The notes beneath the pieces are model-generated. The model made no database searches. It saw nothing but the letters and a program-made list of their open reading frames with translations, and was not told where the DNA came from. A program made the translations under genes and the position numbers. Below are positions 1 through 6,010 of a stretch of 11,971 nucleotides of DNA, one piece after another. Origin of the DNA: an uncultured bacterium (GTDB lineage: Bacteria; Pseudomonadota; Alphaproteobacteria; CAISDR01); NCBI GenBank assembly GCA_903884125.1, contig CAISDR010000284.1, positions 1-11,971 of the forward strand, written 5' to 3'. The first letter of the stretch is position 1. Each line of letters begins with the position of its first letter.

Positions 1-2
1 AA

Positions 3-98
3 TTTCTGAGCCGGGTCGACAGGGTTGTCTATGACATCAAAGGCGCCGGGCGCGATCGCGTGGCCAGCATCATCGACTTGCCCGCCCGCAAGGGCTGA
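3..98 (+). CDS. C-terminal end of a diguanylate cyclase-like (GGDEF) protein, 5' part outside window
   Basis: The frame starting at base 3 stays open for 31 codons and stops at TGA 96-98. It reads VDRVVYDIKGAGRDRVA near its start, which matches the last helix and strand of GGDEF domains (the usual pattern is ADxALYxAKxxGRNRV). Such proteins make cyclic di-GMP from two GTP. Only the tail is present, so neither the active-site GGDEF motif nor any N-terminal sensor can be checked, and the assignment rests on about 15 residues. The other two plus frames stop within the first 35 bases. About 120 bp separate it from frmA, so a shared operon is unlikely but not excluded. Confidence 0.6.
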   Translation, partial: FLSRVDRVVYDIKGAGRDRVASIIDLPARKG

Positions 99-148
99 GG
101 CCGTTTGTGCTAATTTGACCCTAGCGACGAATTAGATTTTCGTATTTG

Positions 149-170
149 CCTGCAATCGTGTAATTGCAGG
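149..170. promoter_or_regulatory. Perfect 8-bp inverted repeat upstream of frmA
   Basis: CCTGCAAT (149-156) and ATTGCAGG (163-170) are perfect inverted repeats separated by six bases. The element lies about 50 bp before the frmA start and 51 bp after the GGDEF-gene stop. No T-run follows on the plus strand, so a simple intrinsic terminator is unlikely. An operator for a formaldehyde-responsive regulator, or a leader hairpin, fits the position better. A TTGACC at 115-120 could be a -35 box, but I see no good -10 at the right distance. The role is inferred from position only. Confidence 0.4.
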
Positions 171-220
171 TCCATCACCCCTGCCCGATCACTCATCCTT
201 TTTGTAAATGGAGCTTTATG

Positions 221-1330
221 ATGAAGACCCGCGCTGCCGTTGCCTTTGAGGCCAAACAGCCCCTTGAAATTGTCGAGGTTGATCTGCAGGGGCCGCGCGA
301 AGGTGAGGTGATGGTCGAAATCAAGGCCACCGGCATCTGCCATACCGATGCCTACACGCTGGACGGTCTGGATTCCGAGGGTATTTTTCCCTCGATTCTG
401 GGGCATGAAGGGGCAGGGATCGTGGTTGAAATCGGCCCCGGCGTCACCTCGGTCAAACCGGGGGATCATGTGATCCCGCTCTATACGCCTGAATGCCGCC
501 AATGCAAAAGCTGTCTGTCAGGCAAGACCAATCTGTGCACGGCCATTCGCGCCACCCAGGGAAAAGGTTTGATGCCCGATGGCACCAGCCGCTTTTCCTA
601 CAAAGGACAGTCCATTGCCCATTATATGGGGTGTTCAACATTTTCAAATTTCACCGTGCTGCCGGAAATCGCCGTAGCAAAAATCCGGCTCGACGCGCCA
701 TTTGACAAAGCCTGTTATATCGGATGCGGCGTCACCACCGGCGTTGGTGCTGTCACCAATACCGCACGCGTTGAACCTGGTGCCAATACCATCGTCTTTG
801 GACTGGGCGGCATTGGACTAAATGTGATCCAGGGTCTGAAAATGGTCGGCGCTGATAAGATCATCGGCGTTGATCTTAATCCCGCCAAGCAGGAGTGGGG
901 GCGTCGGTTCGGCATGACCCATTTCGTCAATCCCGCCGATGTGCCGGGTGACCTTGTGGCCCATCTTGTCGCGCTGACCGACGGCGGCGCGGACTACACT
1001 TTTGACTGCACCGGCAATACGGGTGTGATGCGCACAGCGCTTGAAGCATGTCATCGCGGCTGGGGAACCAGCGTGGTGATCGGCGTTGCAGAAGCGGGTA
1101 AGGAAATATCAACCCGCCCCTTTCAGCTGGTTACCGGCCGGGTGTGGAAAGGATCAGCCTTTGGCGGCGCGCGTGGTCGGACCGATGTGCCCAAAATTGT
1201 GGACTGGTACATGAATGGCAAAATTCAGATCGATCCGATGATCACCCATGTCATGCCACTGGAACGGATCAATGATGCATTCGACCTGATGCATCGGGGC
1301 GAAAGCATTCGGTCGGTGGTAGTGTTTTGA
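221..1330 (+). CDS. frmA: S-(hydroxymethyl)glutathione dehydrogenase / class III alcohol dehydrogenase
   Basis: This NAD-dependent zinc enzyme oxidises S-hydroxymethylglutathione, formed from formaldehyde and glutathione, to S-formylglutathione. It can also act as an S-nitrosoglutathione reductase. Catalytic zinc ligands are visible at C40 (TGICHTD), H62 (GHEGAG) and C169 (YIGCGV). The structural zinc lobe has C92, C95, C98 and C106. R110 in the TAIRATQGKGLMPDGTSRF block is the class III arginine that binds glutathione carboxylate. The Rossmann motif GLGGIG is at 194-199, and D218 sits at the NAD-selecting position. Its 369 residues match the family length. Two adjacent ATGs lie at 218 and 221; I chose 221 because GGAG at 210-213 is then seven bases away. 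An in-frame ATG at 164 would add 18 unconserved residues. The stop is 27 nt before fghA, indicating an operon. Also named adhC or flhA. Confidence 0.96.
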   Translation: MKTRAAVAFEAKQPLEIVEVDLQGPREGEVMVEIKATGICHTDAYTLDGLDSEGIFPSILGHEGAGIVVEIGPGVTSVKPGDHVIPLYTPECRQCKSCLSGKTNLCTAIRATQGKGLMPDGTSRFSYKGQSIAHYMGCSTFSNFTVLPEIAVAKIRLDAPFDKACYIGCGVTTGVGAVTNTARVEPGANTIVFGLGGIGLNVIQGLKMVGADKIIGVDLNPAKQEWGRRFGMTHFVNPADVPGDLVAHLVALTDGGADYTFDCTGNTGVMRTALEACHRGWGTSVVIGVAEAGKEISTRPFQLVTGRVWKGSAFGGARGRTDVPKIVDWYMNGKIQIDPMITHVMPLERINDAFDLMHRGESIRSVVVF

Positions 1331-1357
1331 ACCCAATATTGATTGAGTGGGCTGATC

Positions 1358-2194
1358 ATGGCTGATCTGGAACAAGTTGAATCACACGCAAGCTTTGGCG
1401 GCACGCAGTCTGTATGGCGGCATTCATCACAGGTCACCGGCACCCAGATGACCTTTGCGGTGTTTCTGCCACCCCAGGCTGGTCACAAACAATGCCCCAC
1501 GCTGACCTATCTCTCGGGTCTGACATGCACCCATGCCAATGTGATGGAGAAAGGGGCCTATAGCCAAATCGCGGCTGACCTCGGTCTGATCATCGTCTGT
1601 CCGGATACCAGCCCGCGTGGGACCGATGTGCCCGATGATGAAGCCTATGACTTTGGTCAGGGTGCTGGATTTTATCTGGATGCCACCCAGGAACCATGGG
1701 CAAGACATTTTCACATGGAAAGCTATATTGTGCAGGAATTGCCCGCATTGATTGGCGCACATTTTCCGGCTGATACCAGACGCTGTGGCCTGTTTGGCCA
1801 TTCCATGGGTGGACATGGGGCGTTGACACTGAGCCTGCGTCATCCGGGACATTATAAATCCATCTCTGCCTTTGCGCCGATTGTGGCCCCATCCTTGGTT
1901 CCCTGGGGGCGCAAGGCACTGGCGGGCTATCTTGGGCCAGATGAATCCGTATGGCGGGGCCATGATACAATTGCCCTGCTGGAAGATGGTCATCGTGTGT
2001 CAGAATTACTGATTGATGTGGGCACCGCGGATCCATTTCTGGATCGTGAACTAAAGCCTGATCTGCTGATCGCAGCCTGTGCGCGGGCAAAGGTGCCATT
2101 GAATTTGCGCCACCAGCCCGGATACGACCATTCCTATTATTTCATTTCAACTTTCATGGCGGATCATCTGCGCTGGCATGCCCAACGGCTTTAG
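1358..2194 (+). CDS. fghA: S-formylglutathione hydrolase
   Basis: This alpha/beta-hydrolase (esterase D family) hydrolyses the frmA product S-formylglutathione to formate and glutathione, completing cytosolic formaldehyde detoxification. The catalytic triad is visible: S149 in the nucleophile elbow GHSMGG, D225 in VGTADPFLD and H258 in GYDHSYYF. The LSGLTCTHAN segment (53-62) is the conserved oxyanion-hole region. The length of 278 aa is typical. The start chosen is ATG 1358, with GAGTGG at 1345-1350 about seven bases upstream; the upstream in-frame TTG at 1343 overlaps that site and is less likely. It follows frmA by 27 nt and is almost certainly cotranscribed with it. Its TAG stop codon is also the first bases of a long palindromic repeat that ends the operon. 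Also called frmB. Confidence 0.95.
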   Translation: MADLEQVESHASFGGTQSVWRHSSQVTGTQMTFAVFLPPQAGHKQCPTLTYLSGLTCTHANVMEKGAYSQIAADLGLIIVCPDTSPRGTDVPDDEAYDFGQGAGFYLDATQEPWARHFHMESYIVQELPALIGAHFPADTRRCGLFGHSMGGHGALTLSLRHPGHYKSISAFAPIVAPSLVPWGRKALAGYLGPDESVWRGHDTIALLEDGHRVSELLIDVGTADPFLDRELKPDLLIAACARAKVPLNLRHQPGYDHSYYFISTFMADHLRWHAQRL

Positions 2195-2295
2195 AGCATT
2201 TTCGTTTCAAACGGCGTCATGAAAATGCTTTATCCATTTGTTTTGACGCAATTTCGGGGGCAAAACCGCTGCGCACTTTTGCTGAAATTGCTCTA
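2192..2295. repeat. Palindromic two-hairpin intergenic repeat between convergent genes
   Basis: Three nested inverted repeats fill nearly the whole gap between fghA and the convergent exporter gene. AGCATTTTC (2195-2203) pairs with GAAAATGCT (2221-2229). GCAATTTC (2248-2255) pairs with GAAATTGC (2284-2291), enclosing GCAAAA/TTTTGC (2260-2265, 2277-2282). The outer ends, TAGAGCATTTTC (2192-2203) and GAAATTGCTCTA (2284-2295), match 11 of 12 as inverted copies. The sequence resembles a repeat I remember between genes in sphingomonads and other alphaproteobacteria, so I take it to be a REP-like or MITE-like family member. It may also act as a transcription terminator or mRNA stabiliser for both flanking genes. 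There is no second copy in this window. Confidence 0.7.
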
Positions 2296-2297
2296 GA

Positions 2298-2942
2298 TCA
2301 ATCGCTACTCAAGGCCAGTCGCAGGCCGAAGTATAAAAACATTGCAGCCAATGCGTAATTAAGTATTCGGGAAAATCCGGCATTGGCCGTAGACAGTCGT
2401 TGCTGGATCCTGGCACCCGCCCATGCCAGAAAAATGGACCACACGCTGCCATTCAGATTGAAGACCAGCCCTAAAAACAGCATGGCAAGTGGTTTGTCAG
2501 GCGCATTGGGCGCCACAAATTGCGGCAGAAAAGCCAGGAAGAACAGCGCCACTTTCGGGTTCAGCACATTGGTCAGAAAGCCTGCAGCAAATATCCGAAA
2601 TGGACTGGCCACTGGCAGCGCGGATACCAATTCCGGCGCATGCTGGTCATTGCGCCAGGCATCCGCGATCATCATGCCAGCCAGATAGATCAGGTAGGCA
2701 GCGCCCATCAGCTTTATCGTAAAGAACAGGCTGGCAGATGTCGCCAATATTGCCGACAGCCCAAGCGTTGCCGCCAGAATGTGCACCATGCATCCCGCAG
2801 AAATGCCAAAGGCCGCTGCCAGCCCGGCGTTAAAACCCTGTGTGGCTGATCTGCCCAGAATATAGATTGTATCCGGCCCCGGGCTTAAGTTCAAAAGAAA
2901 GCCCGCCATCACAAACAGCCACAAATTCTGAGTACCAAACAT
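2298..2942 (-). CDS. LysE/RhtB-family exporter
   Basis: This 214-aa, strongly hydrophobic inner-membrane protein has about six predicted membrane segments. The family hallmark NLSPGPDTIYILGRS lies at 18-32 in the first helix and loop. GAAYLIYLAGMMIADAW (about 80-96) and GFLTNVLNPKVALFFLAFLPQF (about 125-146) are also typical of LysE/RhtB proteins, which export amino acids such as lysine, homoserine, threonine or leucine, or related small metabolites. The substrate cannot be read from the sequence. It starts 14 nt after the stop of the small gene at 2957-3211 on the same strand, so the two are probably cotranscribed. No strong Shine-Dalgarno is seen; GAGCTGGG lies about 10 nt upstream. It converges on fghA, with the palindromic repeat between the stop codons. 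Confidence 0.9.
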   Translation of the reverse strand: MFGTQNLWLFVMAGFLLNLSPGPDTIYILGRSATQGFNAGLAAAFGISAGCMVHILAATLGLSAILATSASLFFTIKLMGAAYLIYLAGMMIADAWRNDQHAPELVSALPVASPFRIFAAGFLTNVLNPKVALFFLAFLPQFVAPNAPDKPLAMLFLGLVFNLNGSVWSIFLAWAGARIQQRLSTANAGFSRILNYALAAMFLYFGLRLALSSD

Positions 2943-2956
2943 ATGTACGCCCAGCT

Positions 2957-3211
2957 CTATTCCTTTGCCGGTTCAAGATCGCGCAGGATCTTGAGGACTT
3001 CGTGGCGCCGGGCCCGATCAGCACGCGCAAGGTTCATCTGCAACGGTCCGCCAGCGCGTTCGCGGTCGCGGATACGATTGGACAATCGCAGCTCTTCGCC
3101 CTTCAGGCGCAAAATCGCGCCAAGCACAGCCTGACCGTCCCCGGCATTGCTTACCAGTGCTTTGAAATTGGCGATAAGCGCGCTAGTCAGGGAACGGTCC
3201 AGATCAGGCAT
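2957..3211 (-). CDS. Small charged helical protein of unknown function
   Basis: I do not recognise this 84-residue protein. It looks genuinely coded: its codons favour G or C at the third position (many CTG, GCC, CGC), unlike the shadow frames here. It is rich in Arg, Asp, Glu and Leu, with no signal peptide, Cys pair or membrane helix. The stretch LRLKGEELRLSNRIRDRE near the middle suggests a long amphipathic helix or coiled coil. The start chosen is the ATG at 3209-3211 (MPDLDRSL), because the extra 35 residues available upstream, to 3316, look non-coding and overlap the presumed promoter of the divergent transporter gene. It ends 14 nt before the LysE-family gene and probably shares its transcript. 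It could be a small regulator or accessory protein, but the sequence does not say which. Confidence 0.55.
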   Translation of the reverse strand: MPDLDRSLTSALIANFKALVSNAGDGQAVLGAILRLKGEELRLSNRIRDRERAGGPLQMNLARADRARRHEVLKILRDLEPAKE

Positions 3212-3342
3212 CCGCCATGTTATGTGCCATTGAAGCATTCTGTGAAGCCTGAAGTGGTCACAAATGTTATTGATGATGCACGGACCCCGATGCATTGTCA
3301 CTGAAACGTAGGCCACTTCCAGTCAGTTGAAGAAATAGAACC
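3212..3342. promoter_or_regulatory. Divergent intergenic region between the small gene/exporter and the MFS gene
   Basis: These 131 bp must hold promoters for both directions. Visible elements are TTGTCA at 3296-3301 (five of six to a -35 box, but with no good -10 after it) and two direct GATGCA copies at 3275-3280 and 3289-3294, spaced 14 bp. No convincing operator or terminator was found. Confidence 0.35.
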
Positions 3343-4644
3343 ATGAAAAATGACCAACCCACTGCTGGTGCCAACGACCATGCCGCGATTTCGGAAAAGC
3401 GGATTGTATTGCTGATGGGGGGGTTGTTTTTTGTAATCGGCTTTGTCACCTGGCTGAACAGCCCGCTGATCACCTTTGTAAAACTTGCATTCAAGCTGGA
3501 TGACGTTTCAGCCTTTATGGTGCCGATGGCATTTTACATGTCGTATTTCTTTTTCTCGCTGCCGTCGGCTGCCATCCTGAATGTCATCGGCATGAAAAAA
3601 GGGATGGCGCTGGGACTGTTGGTTATGGCCGCCGGTTCTGCGGTATTCGGCCAGTTGGCCACCATGCGCATTTTTCCCGGGACCCTGATTGGTCTTTTCA
3701 TCATCGGCGCCGGGCTTACCATCCTTCAGGCAGCGTCAAATCCCTATATCTCGCTGATGGGCTCATTTGACCGGGCTGCCCAGCGCATCGCGGTACTGGG
3801 CATCTGCAACAAGCTCGCTGGCGCACTGGCTCCGGTGGTATTCGGTCTGTTTGTCATGTCTGGCATATCCCAGCTCGATGCCAGTGTAACAGCCGCTGCG
3901 GATTCAGATGCGCGCGAGGCAATCATAATTCATTTTGCACAGGGCATTTACGCGCCCTATATGGCGATGGCAGCCGTACTGGCCGTGCTGTCCGTAATGA
4001 TCCTGATGACCGCGCTGCCCGAACTATCGACCAGATCAGAAGCTGCCGATTCCCAAACCCAGCAGACCCCAAGCCTGTTCAAGGCCACAAATCTGTGGCT
4101 TGGCTTCTGGGCAATATTTTTTTACGTGGGGGTGGAGGTGATTGCCGGTGATGCGATTGGCACCTATGCCCGTGGCTTTGACCTGCCGCTTGATGAAACG
4201 AAGTTTCTGGGTAGCGCAACTCTGATAGCCATGCTGATTGGATATGGGACTGGCTATTTAATAGTGCCACGTTTTATCGCACAGGAACAATATCTTGCCC
4301 AGTCAGCAGCCCTGGGCATTGTACTGACCACCATGGCCTATCTGTCTACAGGTTATCTGTCAGTCCTCTTTGTGGCATCGCTGGGGTTTGCAAATGCGAT
4401 GATGTGGCCTGCCATATTTCCAACCGGTATCAGCGGGCTTGGCCGACATACACCAGTTGGTGCAGCGATCCTGATCATGGGCGTATCCGGTGGTGCGGTC
4501 ATTCCCCAGACGTTTGCCAACCTGAAAAACACCCATGATTTTCAAGCTGTATTCCTGATCCTAACCCTGATCTGTTATGCATATATTCTGATATTCGGAC
4601 TATTTGCCATTCAACGGGCCACAGCTCGAGAAAAGGGATACTGA
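3343..4644 (+). CDS. Sugar MFS transporter (FucP/GluP-like)
   Basis: This 433-aa inner-membrane protein has about twelve hydrophobic segments split by a polar loop near 228-248, the standard major facilitator plan. It resembles proton-coupled fucose, glucose/galactose or N-acetylglucosamine permeases. The visible family features are FVTWLNSPLITFVKLAF in helix 1 (34-50), MAFYMSYFFFSLPSA in helix 2 (62-76), LTILQAASNPYI in helix 4 (125-136) and the GMKKGMALGL loop (83-92). By eye alignment, the acidic residues important in E. coli FucP (D46 in TM1, E135 in TM4) correspond to Ser40 and Gln129, so its proton coupling or clade may differ. The substrate is unknown and no sugar catabolic gene lies nearby. 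The start is ATG 3343 with a weak purine-rich leader (GAAGAAATAGAA). It converges on the flavoprotein gene with a 26-nt gap. Confidence 0.88.
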   Translation: MKNDQPTAGANDHAAISEKRIVLLMGGLFFVIGFVTWLNSPLITFVKLAFKLDDVSAFMVPMAFYMSYFFFSLPSAAILNVIGMKKGMALGLLVMAAGSAVFGQLATMRIFPGTLIGLFIIGAGLTILQAASNPYISLMGSFDRAAQRIAVLGICNKLAGALAPVVFGLFVMSGISQLDASVTAAADSDAREAIIIHFAQGIYAPYMAMAAVLAVLSVMILMTALPELSTRSEAADSQTQQTPSLFKATNLWLGFWAIFFYVGVEVIAGDAIGTYARGFDLPLDETKFLGSATLIAMLIGYGTGYLIVPRFIAQEQYLAQSAALGIVLTTMAYLSTGYLSVLFVASLGFANAMMWPAIFPTGISGLGRHTPVGAAILIMGVSGGAVIPQTFANLKNTHDFQAVFLILTLICYAYILIFGLFAIQRATAREKGY

Positions 4645-4670
4645 ACACCACCGGCGAACAGCGCCATCCC

Positions 4671-5645
4671 CTATCCTGCAATCCTTGCGAATCGCTGGCT
4701 CATGATCGCATCGGCCTGAGCCATGATGTTTTTCACCAGTTGAGCACAGGTAGGGATGTCATGGATCAAAGCCTGGCTTTGACCCGTGGTCCAGATACCG
4801 CCATCCAGATCGCCATCGCGCAGCACATTTTCGCGGCCACGAACACCCGCCATCAATTCCCGCACATCGGCAAATGATTTGGTCGGGTCGCGTTGAATTT
4901 CAGCCACCTGTTCGGATATTGCATTGCGCGCCACACGCGCAGTATTTTTAAGCGTGCGTCCGACCAGTACGGTATCACGTTCGGTATATTCAACAATCTT
5001 GCGTTTGACGTTTTCGTGGATTTTCGCCTCGACTGTCGCGCAAAACCGTGTGCCCATATTGACCCCTTCGGCTCCCAGTGCAAGCGCCGCGACCAATGAC
5101 CGGCCATCGGCCATGCCGCCCGATGCAATGACCGGCACGTCAACCGCATCAACAGTTGCCGGTAACAGCACCACCAGTCCGATATCATCTTCGCCGGGGT
5201 GGCCGGCGCATTCAAAGCCATCGATGCTGATCACATCAACACCATGCTTGACCGCAGATACGGAATGACGAACAGAGGTGCATTTGTGAATAACTTTGAC
5301 GCCCGCTTGCTTGAACCGGGGCAGATGATCAACCGGCGCGCGTCCGGCAGTCTCGACAATCTTGATGCCGGATTCAATGATGGCTTCGCGATATTGGTCA
5401 TAGGGAATAGGGTTGATTGACGGCAGCAGGGTAAGGTTCACGCCAAAAGGCTTACTGGTCAGCTTTTTGGTCTTTTCGATTTCTGCAAGCAATGCTTCAC
5501 CAGATGGGAACATATGCGCCGTGATAAAGCCCAGCGCGCCTGCATTGGCAACGGCGGCGACCAGTTCGCCATATCCAACACCAGTCATGCCACCCATGAC
5601 AATGGGTGTTTCAACGCCGAACATTTCAGTGATGCGCGTTTTCAT
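4671..5645 (-). CDS. Nitronate monooxygenase / 2-nitropropane dioxygenase-family flavoprotein
   Basis: This 324-aa FMN-dependent TIM-barrel oxidoreductase has the N-terminal PIVMGGMTGV (14-23), the FMN-contacting FGVNLTLLP (67-75) and IDGFECAGHPGEDD (141-154), where H149 aligns with the active-site histidine region of the family. It also has the phosphate-binding ASGGMADGRSLVAALALGA (174-192) leading to NMGTRF, and WTTGQSQALI (285-294). Characterised members oxidise nitronates such as propionate 3-nitronate, and some act as NADH:quinone reductases, so the true substrate is open. The start is ATG 5643-5645, preceded by a GGGGGAAA purine run. It lies 171 nt downstream of the rubredoxin gene on the same strand, and a shared transcript with the P450 pair is possible but unproven. 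Confidence 0.88.
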   Translation of the reverse strand: MKTRITEMFGVETPIVMGGMTGVGYGELVAAVANAGALGFITAHMFPSGEALLAEIEKTKKLTSKPFGVNLTLLPSINPIPYDQYREAIIESGIKIVETAGRAPVDHLPRFKQAGVKVIHKCTSVRHSVSAVKHGVDVISIDGFECAGHPGEDDIGLVVLLPATVDAVDVPVIASGGMADGRSLVAALALGAEGVNMGTRFCATVEAKIHENVKRKIVEYTERDTVLVGRTLKNTARVARNAISEQVAEIQRDPTKSFADVRELMAGVRGRENVLRDGDLDGGIWTTGQSQALIHDIPTCAQLVKNIMAQADAIMSQRFARIAG

Positions 5646-5671
5646 TTCCCGGTTTCCCCCAATTTCTTACA

Positions 5672-5697
5672 GGGCGCAGGTCATTAACGCCTGCCCC
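5672..5697 (-). promoter_or_regulatory. Possible leader hairpin before the flavoprotein gene
   Basis: GCAGG (5676-5680) and CCTGC (5690-5694) pair around a nine-base loop. The stem can extend by three G-C pairs (5672-5674 with 5695-5697) if one base bulges. It lies 27-52 nt upstream of the start codon of the minus-strand flavoprotein gene. No T-run follows, so it is a poor terminator for the rubredoxin gene; a structured 5' leader is equally possible. The rest of the gap (5698-5816) shows no clear promoter. Confidence 0.25.
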
Positions 5698-5816
5698 AGC
5701 GGCCAAAAATCATGATGACACCCTTTCATAGGATGTACCCCTGATTCAAGTATGTTTGATCTAACTGACTTGCTATCCGCGGCATATTGCTGTGAACAAA
5801 TGTACAGCCAATAGCG

Positions 5817-5993
5817 CTACAGCTCTATCATGTCGAAGTCGGATTTCGGTGTCCCGCAAAGCGGGCATATCCAGGATTCGGGGATTTCATGCCAGCGGGT
5901 TCCAGCGGCCAGCCCTTCACCCGGATCGCCCTTTTCCTCCTCATAGATATAGCCACAGGTTCGGCACTGCCAGACCCTGTAGGGAACAGTCAT
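5817..5993 (-). CDS. Rubredoxin
   Basis: This small one-iron electron carrier has 58 residues, starting MTVPYRVWQCRTCGYIY. The iron ligands are C10 and C13 (CRTCG) and C43 and C46 (CPLCG), with the conserved DPGEGLAAGTRWHEIPESW between them and SDF after the second pair. The start ATG at 5991-5993 follows GGAGG with a five-base gap, better than the longer in-frame reading that would begin inside the P450 gene at 6053. The P450 stop lies only 17 nt upstream, so translation of the two is probably coupled. Rubredoxins usually pass electrons from a flavoprotein reductase to AlkB-type alkane hydroxylases. No alkB or reductase is present, and the neighbour suggests a P450 as acceptor (inference). 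Confidence 0.94.
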   Translation of the reverse strand: MTVPYRVWQCRTCGYIYEEEKGDPGEGLAAGTRWHEIPESWICPLCGTPKSDFDMIEL

Positions 5994-6010
5994 TTCGACC
6001 TCCGCCAGGG

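Noticed and set aside
1427..2099. Long minus-strand open frames (188 and 169 codons) opposite fghA
   Set aside because: Both are antisense shadows of a fully conserved hydrolase gene, with no recognisable domain.
2840..3304. Plus-strand frame of 154 codons opposite the exporter start and the small gene
   Set aside because: It spans the 5' end of the exporter gene, the small gene and the intergenic region, and its product has no recognisable domain; the minus-strand genes explain the coding signal better.
4645..4670. Terminator between the convergent MFS and flavoprotein genes
   Set aside because: The gap holds only a 4-bp GGCG/CGCC stem with no T-run on either strand, too weak to call.
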